Shown: positions 1 to 5,998, counted from the stretch's first letter. The stretch: DNA of 5,998 nt from a bacterium (GCA_030635025.1 DAOVZQ010000179.1:1-5998), one strand, 5' to 3'. Numbers and translations: made by a program. The notes: a model not told the origin generated them from the letters alone.

Positions 1-176
1 AGCGGGACCTCGGCGAACCCACGGTCGACGTCGGGCATACCGCTATCGAAGATGCCAACGACGGGTACTGCGGCGGCGGCGAACGAACCGTTCGCAAGCA
101 GAGACAGCAGGCCGCAGGCGCAGGGCGCTCCCGCCAGGAGCAGACCACCGTTCTTCAGGAATTCCCTCCGATCCAT
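1..176 (-). CDS. Tat-exported protein, N-terminal fragment (possible DsrO-like subunit)
   Basis: Only the first 58 codons are present; the gene runs off the left edge. The protein opens MDRREFLKNGGLLLAGA, a textbook twin-arginine signal: RR followed by E-F-L-K, then a hydrophobic stretch to about residue 30 and a small-residue cleavage region (FAAAA, about residues 34-38). The mature part visible begins VPVVGIFDSGMPDVDRGF, which I do not recognise. The ATG lies 3 nt after the TAG of the cytochrome gene, and a GAGGTG ribosome site sits about 8 nt before it inside the end of that gene, so the two are co-transcribed. In dsrMKJOP operons dsrJ is followed by dsrO, a periplasmic iron-sulfur protein exported by Tat, so position and signal both suit DsrO. 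However, no cluster-binding cysteines are in the visible part, and an unrelated Tat substrate is possible. Export by Tat is well supported; the DsrO name is inference. Confidence 0.7.
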   Translation of the reverse strand, partial: MDRREFLKNGGLLLAGAPCACGLLSLLANGSFAAAAVPVVGIFDSGMPDVDRGFAEVP

Positions 177-179
177 CTC

Positions 180-626
180 CTACTCACCTCCCCCGGGCCA
201 CGACGACAGACCCACGCGGTCCTCCAACGGTGCCGTCGCGGGCGACGCCGGATAGTAGTGACAACCCCAGCAATCGGGTTGCAGGCTGACCGCCTCGTGA
301 CACCGGTTGCAGAAACGATCCCGGTTCGGATGGCATTCGCGGCAGCCGTCGAGGGAAATCTCCCCCCTGATACCGTTGCGCATGACCTCGTCCCTGACGC
401 TGCGCAGCAATTCCCAGTGATGGAACCGCATGTACTCCGTTTCCCGGACGCACGCCTCGTGGGAAGCATCGGGCATTTCCAGAAAGGGCTCGTCGGATAA
501 CATGTCGCGAGCGATCAGACCGTCGTAAGCGCTGTAGCCCAGCGGCATGAGGATGATCAGCACCGGAATCACTCCGACGACGAAATTCCTGACGCGCCTG
601 AACCCGTTGTCGGTGCTCATGGGCAT
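180..626 (-). CDS. dsrJ: DsrJ-like membrane-anchored triheme cytochrome c
   Basis: The product (148 aa) is a small periplasmic triheme cytochrome c of the DsrJ family, a subunit of the DsrMKJOP membrane complex that links quinones and the periplasm to cytoplasmic sulfur metabolism. Residues 1-14 are basic and 15-34 hydrophobic, a signal-anchor with no clear cleavage site, as expected for DsrJ. Three heme motifs are visible: CRECH (95-99), CNRCH (106-110) and CWGCH (119-123). Upstream, CVRETEYMR (59-67) followed by an HHWELL segment matches the conserved DsrJ region whose Cys is the unusual axial ligand giving one heme His/Cys coordination; here this is Cys59. The length is usual for the family. 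The gene overlaps the qmoC stop: ATG at 626 gives a 10-nt overlap, while ATG at 620 gives a classic ATGA overlap and a protein two residues shorter; I cannot decide between them. It is odd to find it directly behind qmoC without dsrMK. Confidence 0.88.
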   Translation of the reverse strand: MPMSTDNGFRRVRNFVVGVIPVLIILMPLGYSAYDGLIARDMLSDEPFLEMPDASHEACVRETEYMRFHHWELLRSVRDEVMRNGIRGEISLDGCRECHPNRDRFCNRCHEAVSLQPDCWGCHYYPASPATAPLEDRVGLSSWPGGGE

Positions 627-1909
627 CCACCGCCTTCGGTTTCACCATCGACCACGACCGGCGGTGCGCCCCGCTTGCGCCCGAAACTCTCGGCCAAAAC
701 CAGGGCGGTGGTTCGATACACCACATGGGCGAACTTCGAGTAGGGCATGTAGACCAGCAGGGCGAAGACAAAGACCAGATGTACGAAGTACACCACGTGG
801 CGATGGGGCTCCATGCGGAAGTAGTGCAGTGTTTCGGTGAGGAAACCGGTCAACGCGACGAGGATCAGCGTCACCAGGAAGGACCAGTCGTAGGAGTTGC
901 CCGCCGTGTTGTAGGCGGTGCCGAAGAGTCGTTCCCGGATGGTGAGGATACAGCCCGCGACCAGGGCCAGCCCCCCCAGGTTGGCGAGGATCTTCCACGG
1001 GCTCCAGAATGCGAAGGGGTAGATGAAGCTGTCGCGGACCAGTGGATTGATCCCGGCGGTGACCACCCAGAGCGCGACGATAGACATGGCCAGGAAGCCG
1101 AAAAAGAAGCAGGGATGTGAGAGGTACTTGATACGGGCCGTGGTGCAGATTGCGAAGTTGTCGTGGGTGAACACGGTCTTGAGGGTTGCAACGAAACTGG
1201 CCCGGATCCCCTTGACCTGCACGCCGCCGCCGTGCCGTACGATGTCGGCGCGCATGCTGCGCCAGAAGCGCCTGATACTCAAGGTCATCGACGACAGGAC
1301 CAGGACGGCGAAGACCGAGAAGAAACCGATGAGCAGCCAGTGAGGCAGCGCATTGGAGTAGGAATAGACGATCCGTTCGCCTGTGAACGCCGGGATGCCG
1401 AGCGCCGTACCGAGAGGGCCGCTCAGCCGCCACGCCAGTCCCAACAAGATCACCGGGATGGCCAGCAGCAGCGGGATGTACCTGATGTCGTTGACCCAGC
1501 GGGCGAGAAACCGGGGATACGCGAAGTGGATGATGCTCTCCCGGCGAACGGCCGCCAGCAGATCGCCCGGGTGGGCGCTGCGCGGGCACCGGGTCGAGCA
1601 GTCGTTGCACTGGTAGCAAAGCCAGACATCGGGATCCCCCAGCAGTCGATCCTTCCAGCCCCAGGCGGCCCAGATCACCTCCTTGCGGGGAAAGGATTCG
1701 TCCTCCGGCGAGAGGGAACAAGTGGCGGCGCAGGTGCCGCACTGCATGCATTTCATGTAATTCTCGCCGATGCCACGACTCAGGGTGCGGATGAAATCCA
1801 GGTCGGGTTCCACCAGCGGCGCGGTGTCGGGTCCCGCTCGTAGGTTCCCGCCCACATCGTTCTCCGACCTGGTCGAGCTCGTCGTCTCATTGGTATCCAC
1901 TGTCTTCAC
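617..1909 (-). CDS. qmoC: QmoC, HdrC/HdrE-type iron-sulfur and cytochrome b membrane subunit
   Basis: QmoC is the membrane subunit of the Qmo complex, exchanging electrons between quinone and the cytoplasmic QmoAB flavoproteins. The 430-aa product has an HdrC-like ferredoxin domain with two [4Fe-4S] motifs, C54-C57-C60-C64 and C98-C101-C104-C108 (both CxxCxxCxxxC). An HdrE/NarI-like membrane domain follows with about six hydrophobic helices (roughly 144-160, 188-210, 263-283, 306-324, 341-358, 371-389). Candidate heme b ligands include His190, His265, His362, His371 and His377. It lacks the CCG cysteine domains of HdrD/DsrK, which separates it from a DsrK-type protein. The start is a GTG, preceded by a GGGGG run; a second in-frame GTG at 1900 is an alternative. 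No ATG occurs in frame between the qmoB stop and Met52, which is already at the first cluster. It lies 40 nt after qmoB and overlaps the dsrJ-like gene. Confidence 0.93.
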   Translation of the reverse strand: MKTVDTNETTSSTRSENDVGGNLRAGPDTAPLVEPDLDFIRTLSRGIGENYMKCMQCGTCAATCSLSPEDESFPRKEVIWAAWGWKDRLLGDPDVWLCYQCNDCSTRCPRSAHPGDLLAAVRRESIIHFAYPRFLARWVNDIRYIPLLLAIPVILLGLAWRLSGPLGTALGIPAFTGERIVYSYSNALPHWLLIGFFSVFAVLVLSSMTLSIRRFWRSMRADIVRHGGGVQVKGIRASFVATLKTVFTHDNFAICTTARIKYLSHPCFFFGFLAMSIVALWVVTAGINPLVRDSFIYPFAFWSPWKILANLGGLALVAGCILTIRERLFGTAYNTAGNSYDWSFLVTLILVALTGFLTETLHYFRMEPHRHVVYFVHLVFVFALLVYMPYSKFAHVVYRTTALVLAESFGRKRGAPPVVVDGETEGGGCP

Positions 1910-1949
1910 ACCCCCGATCCACCGGACAGCGACTGCTGGTCTCCGTTCG

Positions 1950-4223
1950 TTACATCCCCTTGAACGGATTCATGCCGATTTCCTCGATGACCTCGACAAA
2001 GTCATCGAAGATCCCGGGCAGCGTCTCGTAATCGGATATCTGAAATTGATGGAGTTCGACCCGCTGGCTCTCCAGGGCCATCTTCTCCAGTTTCTCCCTG
2101 ATGTTGTCACCCCGCGAGTGGGCCAACTCACTGCCCTTGATGAAGTGGCACTGGTTGTCGTCCCCATACTTGCAGCCGATCAACAGGACGCCGTCGAAAC
2201 CCATCGAAACCGCCTGGTTGATCCATTCCACGTTCACCGACCCCAGACAGCGCACGGGCACGACCCGCACATGGGGATTGAGATGCAGCCGGCGCCGGCC
2301 TGCAAGATCCAGGGCCGGCATGGCGTCGTTCTCGCACATCAACGCCAGGATTCGCGGTTTTTCCTCGAACTCGTCTGGAACATCGACCGCCTTGATCATC
2401 GCGGCCACGATCTCTACCGAGTAGTCCTGGAAGGATACGATCCGCTCCGGACAGGCTCCCATGCACACGCCGCAGCGACGGCAGCGGGTCACCTCAAGCA
2501 GCGGCGTTCCCTTCTCGTCCTCGTTGAGCACGCCGAAGGGGCACTCCTCCGTGCATCGCTTGCACTGGGTACACCTCTGTAAAAAGAAGTCAGGATGAGA
2601 CGTGTCGCCGGCGCGCGGGTGGACCGCCTCTCCCCTGGCCGTCATCTCCACGCACTGGATGGCCTTGAGGGCCGCCCCCAAAGCATCGTCGCGACTGGCG
2701 ACACCGTCCATGGGCTGACGCACGGCGCCCGCGGGATAGATGCCGGTGCGCCGGCTCTCGTAGGGAAAGCAGATGAAGTGGGAGTCCGGGAAACCGAATT
2801 CGAGGACCGGCAGATCGGGACCCTGGCGATAGGCGAGATTGAGTATCTCGGTCCCTTCGTGATGCCGGAGCTTTTCGACCTTGTCCGCGGCATCCTGCCG
2901 CTGGATCTCCGACTCGCCGTCCTCGGCCGTCACCTTGGCCTCCTCGAACGCCCTGATCGCCTCCCCGTCCGCGGAGTTGGGCTGCATGCCGGCCGCCAAC
3001 ACCACCAGGTCCACCTTCACTCGGATCTGCTCACCGAGCATGGTGTCGTTCACCGATACCATGAGGTCGCCGGTGTCGTCGCGGGCCACGTCGGTGACGT
3101 CTCCCCGCGTCAGGAACACGCCGGGATCCTCCTGCGCCCGGCGATAGAAATCCTCGTACTGGGCGGGCGTACGTATGAACTCGTAAAAGATGAAGGCCTT
3201 GGCTTGGTCGTCGCTCTCACGGAGATACATGGCCTGCTTCAGCGAGGTGAGACAGCAGATGGACGAACAGTAGGAATGGTGGTCCGGATCGCGGGAGCCG
3301 CCGCACTGGATGAAGGCGATGCTCTTGACCGACCGTCCGTCCGAGGGACGGGTGATACGGCCCTGCTCCTTGACCATCCGCTCCAGATCGACGTTCAGGA
3401 TCACATCCGGCACCTGACCGTACGACAGGTGTTCGCGAGGGTCGGATGGCCGCCAGCCGGTGGCCTGGACCACGGCGCCGACACGGAACTCGTCCACGAT
3501 CTCCGGAGCGGATCGGTCCCGGCCTGATGCGCGCAAGGTTACGTCGAAGAGGCCCGGCGCCCCCGTGATGCCGCCCGTCTCGGCCGACTTGTAGACCTTG
3601 ATCCGGGGATGGCCTTCGACCTCGGCAATGAGGGTTTCGATGCCCGTGTCCTCCAGCTCCCTGTAGGGCGGCCTGGTCGGCACCGACTTGTATTGATCGG
3701 CGAGACGACCGCCCAATCGATCGGCCTGCTCGACCAGACGCACTTCATAGCCGGTTCGGGCCGCTGCGAGAGCCGACGTCAGACCGGTCACGCCGCCGCC
3801 GACCACCAGGATGGTCCTGTCGATTTCGTCTTCCGGTTGGAAGGGCTCCACAGGCTTCATCTTCTCGATCTTGGCGATGTACATGCGGAGATAATCCTCC
3901 GCCAGCATCTGTGTATCCTCCTCGCCGGGAGGCTGGCACCAGACGACATGCTCACGCAACGCCACCTTCTCCACGATCACGTTCGCGGGAAAAACGGTCA
4001 CCTCGTCACACCGGCCGGAAATCCCGGCGATGACGACCTTGTCCAGTTCCTCGGCCTCGATGTCCCGGATGATTTCAGCCAGATCGGATCCCTCGCAGGA
4101 CTCCACGGTCCTGCAGAAAGGCACGCCGCGTTCTTCGGTGACCACCTTGACGAGCGCCTCGACATCGAGAGCCTCCGCGATACCGTAACCCGTACAGATG
4201 AAGACGCCGATCTTGTCAGCCAT
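1950..4223 (-). CDS. qmoB: QmoB, HdrA-MvhD-type flavoprotein subunit
   Basis: QmoB is the large cytoplasmic flavin and iron-sulfur subunit of the Qmo complex. The 757-aa product has an HdrA-like N-terminal domain with Cys10, Cys37, Cys43 and Cys72 as likely ligands for one cluster. An FAD-binding Rossmann motif follows (VVGGGVTGL, 140-148), then the HdrA signature CGGSRD...YCSSICC (Cys307, 319, 323, 324). Two [4Fe-4S] motifs come next, C551-C554-C557-C561 and C581-C584-C587-C591. The C-terminus (about 625-757) is MvhD-like, with Cys630, Cys659, Cys684 and Cys692 (GCKYGDDNQCH) placed for a [2Fe-2S] cluster. The reading frame is open 46 codons further upstream, but that stretch is arginine-rich and lies within qmoA. 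I chose the ATG at 4223 because MADKIGVFIC is the HdrA-type beginning and a GGAGG site about 11 nt before it sits in the last codons of qmoA. Domain order and length fit QmoB well. Confidence 0.94.
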   Translation of the reverse strand: MADKIGVFICTGYGIAEALDVEALVKVVTEERGVPFCRTVESCEGSDLAEIIRDIEAEELDKVVIAGISGRCDEVTVFPANVIVEKVALREHVVWCQPPGEEDTQMLAEDYLRMYIAKIEKMKPVEPFQPEDEIDRTILVVGGGVTGLTSALAAARTGYEVRLVEQADRLGGRLADQYKSVPTRPPYRELEDTGIETLIAEVEGHPRIKVYKSAETGGITGAPGLFDVTLRASGRDRSAPEIVDEFRVGAVVQATGWRPSDPREHLSYGQVPDVILNVDLERMVKEQGRITRPSDGRSVKSIAFIQCGGSRDPDHHSYCSSICCLTSLKQAMYLRESDDQAKAFIFYEFIRTPAQYEDFYRRAQEDPGVFLTRGDVTDVARDDTGDLMVSVNDTMLGEQIRVKVDLVVLAAGMQPNSADGEAIRAFEEAKVTAEDGESEIQRQDAADKVEKLRHHEGTEILNLAYRQGPDLPVLEFGFPDSHFICFPYESRRTGIYPAGAVRQPMDGVASRDDALGAALKAIQCVEMTARGEAVHPRAGDTSHPDFFLQRCTQCKRCTEECPFGVLNEDEKGTPLLEVTRCRRCGVCMGACPERIVSFQDYSVEIVAAMIKAVDVPDEFEEKPRILALMCENDAMPALDLAGRRRLHLNPHVRVVPVRCLGSVNVEWINQAVSMGFDGVLLIGCKYGDDNQCHFIKGSELAHSRGDNIREKLEKMALESQRVELHQFQISDYETLPGIFDDFVEVIEEIGMNPFKGM

Positions 4224-4227
4224 GGTC

Positions 4228-5490
4228 TTAATCCCCTCCATACTGGCACTGGATCGACCGCAGCGCCGCCGCCATCGCTTCCTTCGTCGTGCGGGCAACA
4301 TCACACGGATGCCTGGCGCAACCCGCCGCGTAGATGCCGGGAATCTCCGTGGACTCGTCAATGAAGCCGTATTCGTCGTAGACGAGTTCGTCGGGGAATT
4401 TGGTATCGACGGTGTTGGGGACCATCCCGGTCGCCAGCACCACCAGATCGAAGCGAGGGTGCAGGGTCTGTCGGGACAGCGTGTCCTCCACGTCCAGGAT
4501 CAGGTCGTTGCTTCCGGTATCCTCCTCGATCAGCGCCACCTTTCCCTTGATGAACTCGACCTGCTCGTCCGCCAGCATGTCCTGGTAGAATTTCTCCAGG
4601 CGACCCACCGTGCGGATATCGATGTAGAACACGGAGGCCCGGGCGTCGTCGGTCTTTTCGCGGAGGTAGCGAACCTGCTTCAAGGACCCCATGCAACACA
4701 CCGACGAGCAGTAGGGCAGGTGGTTTTCATCCCGCGAGCCGGCGCATTGCACGAAGGCCACGTTCCGTGCCGGCTTGCCGTCGGAAGGACGCAGGATCGC
4801 GCCGGCGGTCGGTCCATTCCCGGCGGCCAGGCGTTCCATCATCACGTTGGTGATCACGTTCCGGCAACGGCCGAAGCCGAGGTGGTCGAGGTTGGCGGCA
4901 TCGTAAGGCTTCCAGCCGGTCGCCACGACGACCGCACCCGCCTTGACCGTAAGAATTTCCTCGGTCATCTCCAGGTCGACGGCGCCCTCAGGCGCCGCTT
5001 CCGTCAACAGGGCGGCGTCGGTATCGGAGAGTGCGTCCCGGTCCAAAACGTGCAGCGGTGGGTAGGCCATCTCATGGGGGTAGTAGAGCGCCTTGGTCCG
5101 ATCCATGCCCAGGTTGAAATCGTTGTCCCGCTCGGAAGTCAATCGCTCGAGCAGATCGTTGTCCAGGGTAGGCCGGCCGGTCACATAGCGCGGACGAATG
5201 CGGATCCGCACCTCGAAGTTGCCCACGTGCCCCTTGACCTCCTCCACCGTAGCCAGGGTATGCACGACGATGCGTGGATTCTGCCGGATGCGGCGCACGT
5301 TTATCTCGAAACCGCACGCGGGCGGGCACATCTTGGGAAAGTAGCGATGCGTCCGCATCACACGCCCCCCGAGATAGGCCTCTTTTTCGACCAGGATGAC
5401 ACGATGGCCGACTTCGGCGGCCTCGACCGCCGCAGTCATGCCCGCCACACCACCACCAATTATCAGAATGGGTCTTGCATTCATGCTCAT
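4228..5490 (-). CDS. qmoA: QmoA, HdrA-like flavoprotein subunit
   Basis: QmoA is the small HdrA-type FAD subunit of the cytoplasmic part of the Qmo complex. It works with QmoB and is thought to contact the electron partner, APS reductase, in sulfate reducers. The 420-aa product starts with a dinucleotide-binding motif (ILIIGGGVAGMTAAVEA, 8-24) and an acidic strand end (VEKEAYLGG). It carries an MCPPACGF cysteine pair (Cys55, Cys59) and the HdrA signature QCAGSRD...YCSSVCC (Cys249, 261, 265, 266). A C-terminal FAD segment (GIYAAGCARHPCD, 385-397) follows. It is shorter than full HdrA and has no separate ferredoxin clusters, as usual for QmoA. The frame stays open 23 codons upstream, but the ATG at 5490 has a GGAG about 11 nt before it and gives the normal N-terminus; ATG at 5484 (MNARP) is an alternative. 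It is the first gene of the operon, and its last codons contain the qmoB ribosome site. Confidence 0.93.
   Translation of the reverse strand: MSMNARPILIIGGGVAGMTAAVEAAEVGHRVILVEKEAYLGGRVMRTHRYFPKMCPPACGFEINVRRIRQNPRIVVHTLATVEEVKGHVGNFEVRIRIRPRYVTGRPTLDNDLLERLTSERDNDFNLGMDRTKALYYPHEMAYPPLHVLDRDALSDTDAALLTEAAPEGAVDLEMTEEILTVKAGAVVVATGWKPYDAANLDHLGFGRCRNVITNVMMERLAAGNGPTAGAILRPSDGKPARNVAFVQCAGSRDENHLPYCSSVCCMGSLKQVRYLREKTDDARASVFYIDIRTVGRLEKFYQDMLADEQVEFIKGKVALIEEDTGSNDLILDVEDTLSRQTLHPRFDLVVLATGMVPNTVDTKFPDELVYDEYGFIDESTEIPGIYAAGCARHPCDVARTTKEAMAAALRSIQCQYGGD
4235..4239 (-). promoter_or_regulatory. Ribosome binding site of qmoB inside the qmoA 3' end
   Basis: On the minus strand the last codons of qmoA read TAT-GGA-GGG-GAT-TAA. 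They supply a strong GGAGG about 11 nt before the qmoB ATG at 4223. This placement decides the qmoB start against the longer open frame and suggests coupled translation of the two flavoprotein subunits. Confidence 0.6.
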
Positions 5491-5622
5491 GACTGATGCC
5501 ACTCCAGGATATCGAGGGCGGAATCGCCATACGACGCGCACTAATGCGAACTGACACAAGAAGATGCTGGGAGTGCGGAGCAGATGTGTAGCCAGGATGC
5601 AGACCTGTTGCGATTGCTGACG

Positions 5623-5651
5623 ATTTTATCACATAGCCGTCAACTACGCAA
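5623..5651 (-). promoter_or_regulatory. Likely sigma-70-type promoter of the qmo operon
   Basis: On the minus strand TTGCGT (5646-5651) is followed by a 17-bp spacer and TAAAAT (5623-5628), five of six matches to the -10 consensus. The -35 box is only half consensus, so an activator may help. Transcription would start near 5615 and leave a leader of about 125 nt before qmoA. It lies in the AT-rich core of the intergenic region, just downstream of the inverted repeat at 5658-5675. This is motif evidence only. Confidence 0.45.
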
Positions 5652-5657
5652 TACCAA

Positions 5658-5675
5658 ATGAATTAAAGAATTCAT
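5658..5675. promoter_or_regulatory. Perfect inverted repeat, candidate operator
   Basis: ATGAATT and AATTCAT form a perfect 7-bp inverted repeat around a 4-bp AAAG centre. It ends 7 bp upstream of the proposed -35 box of the qmo promoter, where a dimeric activator would normally bind. It also lies about 50 bp upstream of the rightward promoter, so one regulator could serve both. It is not a full FNR/CRP box (TTGAT-N4-ATCAA), although TTGAT occurs at its edge on the minus strand. AT-rich DNA forms short palindromes by chance, so the call is tentative. Confidence 0.35.
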
Positions 5676-5723
5676 AATCAAAGCGTCCCCCCCGCCGCAA
5701 GATGACGAATGAGTGCAATCAGT

Positions 5724-5753
5724 TTGCCGCGAGACGCTACTCCATGCTAATAT
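5724..5753 (+). promoter_or_regulatory. Likely extended -10 promoter of the GYD-domain gene
   Basis: TTGCCG (5724-5729) is separated by 18 bp from TAATAT (5748-5753), which is preceded by TG one base upstream (TGC-TAATAT), an extended -10 element. The predicted start near 5760 gives a leader of roughly 108 nt before the ATG at 5868. It points away from the qmo promoter, and the two proposed -35 boxes are about 72 bp apart. Motif evidence only. Confidence 0.45.
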
Positions 5754-5803
5754 GTGTGTTAGCAGAAGGGGGGATAAATCTGAAGACACTATGTTCCGAC
5801 TCA

Positions 5804-5824
5804 GCGTCCATTTTCAACGGACGC
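5804..5824 (+). promoter_or_regulatory. Leader hairpin upstream of the GYD-domain gene
   Basis: GCGTCC and GGACGC form a perfect 6-bp GC-rich stem around a 9-nt loop (ATTTTCAAC) inside the predicted 5' leader. No U-tract follows, so it is not an intrinsic terminator. It ends 31 nt before the ribosome site and does not cover it. It could stabilise the leader or be chance. Confidence 0.3.
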
Positions 5825-5855
5825 CTCTCGTCCTCGCAGCTCAACTCGAACCGCC

Positions 5856-5860
5856 AGGAG
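5856..5860 (+). promoter_or_regulatory. Ribosome binding site of the GYD-domain gene
   Basis: AGGAG lies 7 nt before the ATG at 5868, ideal spacing. It fixes the start of this gene against an overlapping open frame from 5702 that has no such site. Confidence 0.65.
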
Positions 5861-5867
5861 AGAACCA

Positions 5868-5998
5868 ATGGCCAAGTATGTCTGTCTGCTGAAATTCACC
5901 GACACCGGGGTCCAGAACCACCGTAAAACCACGGCCCGATCCGAAGCGTTCAGGGAAAAAATGAAGTCCAAGGGTATCACCATCCTGCATACCGGCCA
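5868..5998 (+). CDS. GYD-domain protein, N-terminal fragment
   Basis: The first 43 codons of a gene that runs off the right edge. The protein begins MAKYVCLLKFTDTGVQN and continues with a basic helix (HRKTTARSEAFREKMKSKG) and a strand ITILHTG. This matches the start of the GYD family: small, single-domain, cytoplasmic proteins of about 95-105 residues with a dimeric alpha/beta ferredoxin-like fold. The opening strand (kYvvLlkfTdxG) and following helix are the family hallmarks; the GYD motif itself lies beyond the window. The biochemical role of the family is not established. The gene is divergent from qmoA and shares its intergenic region, which may mean shared regulation but does not prove a link to sulfur metabolism. 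The start is supported by AGGAG 7 nt upstream. Confidence 0.82.
   Translation, partial: MAKYVCLLKFTDTGVQNHRKTTARSEAFREKMKSKGITILHTG

Larger units (their letters stand above)
5491..5867. other. Divergent intergenic control region
   Basis: These 377 bases separate the leftward qmo operon from the rightward GYD-domain gene and hold no convincing gene of their own. The centre (about 5621-5680) is clearly AT-rich against the GC-rich genes and contains the likely qmo promoter and an inverted repeat. The right half holds a second promoter reading rightwards and a hairpin in its leader. A run of seven C (5687-5693) and a run of six G (5768-5773) also stand out. No tRNA, no insertion-sequence ends and no intrinsic terminator were seen here. 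Confidence 0.75.

Noticed and set aside
617..1909. DsrM or DsrK in place of QmoC
   Set aside because: The protein fuses two CxxCxxCxxxC motifs to a cytochrome b domain and has no CCG domain, which is the QmoC design.
1770..2582. Open frame on the plus strand spanning the qmoB-qmoC junction
   Set aside because: Antisense to two well supported genes; no motif recognised.
2595..3527. Open frame (310 codons) on the plus strand opposite qmoB
   Set aside because: Antisense shadow of qmoB with no domain, no ribosome site and no protein-like composition.
4224..4361. 46-codon upstream extension of qmoB
   Set aside because: Arginine-rich, lies wholly over the qmoA end, and the HdrA-type N-terminus begins at the ATG at 4223, which has a good ribosome site.
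4198..5496. Long open frame (432 codons) on the plus strand opposite qmoA
   Set aside because: It is antisense to a clearly conserved QmoA and its product is a low-complexity His/Val/Arg-rich shadow with no recognisable motif; typical of GC-rich coding DNA.
5623..5643. TTGACG (minus strand, 5638-5643) as the -35 box of the qmo promoter
   Set aside because: A better -35 sequence, but only 9 bp from TAAAAT and with no good -10 at 16-18 bp; the TTGCGT box at 17 bp was preferred.
5804..5824. Hairpin as an intrinsic terminator
   Set aside because: No following T-run on either strand, and it lies upstream of the gene it would end.
5702..5926. Open frame of 74 codons on the plus strand in the intergenic region
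   Set aside because: It starts upstream of the predicted transcript start, lacks a ribosome site, and overlaps the GYD gene in another frame.

Overview
The window carries one leftward (minus-strand) operon filling about 5.5 kb, a 377-bp divergent intergenic region, and the first codons of a rightward gene at the right edge. The operon reads qmoA, qmoB, qmoC, a dsrJ-like triheme cytochrome gene, and then the start of a Tat-exported protein cut by the left edge. Junctions are tight: 4 nt between qmoA and qmoB, 40 nt between qmoB and qmoC, a 4- or 10-nt overlap between qmoC and the dsrJ-like gene, and 3 nt before the Tat gene. All five genes are probably transcribed together from a promoter near 5623-5651.

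The first three products make a QmoABC complex, the quinone-interacting membrane-bound oxidoreductase built from heterodisulfide-reductase modules. QmoA and QmoB are cytoplasmic HdrA-type flavoproteins. QmoB adds two [4Fe-4S] clusters and a MvhD-like C-terminus. QmoC joins an HdrC-like iron-sulfur domain to an HdrE-like membrane cytochrome b. In dissimilatory sulfur metabolism Qmo exchanges electrons between the quinone pool and APS reductase (AprAB). No aprAB is in the window.

The notable point is what follows qmoC. The next gene has the full DsrJ signature: an N-terminal membrane anchor, the conserved Cys, and three CxxCH heme motifs. DsrJ belongs to a different complex, DsrMKJOP. The gene after it starts with a classical Tat motif, as DsrO does, but the visible part is too short to name. 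The locus therefore looks like a Qmo module fused at operon level to the periplasmic arm of a Dsr complex. That suggests an electron route from cytoplasmic flavoproteins through the membrane to periplasmic hemes.

The rightward gene at 5868 encodes the N-terminus of a GYD-domain protein, with its own extended -10 promoter and a leader hairpin.

Organism: the genes are GC-rich, the intergenic region is locally AT-rich, and the cell has Qmo, Dsr-type cytochrome and Tat export. This fits an anaerobic or sulfur-metabolising Gram-negative-type bacterium (sulfate/sulfite reducer or sulfur oxidiser). The phylum cannot be fixed from this sequence.
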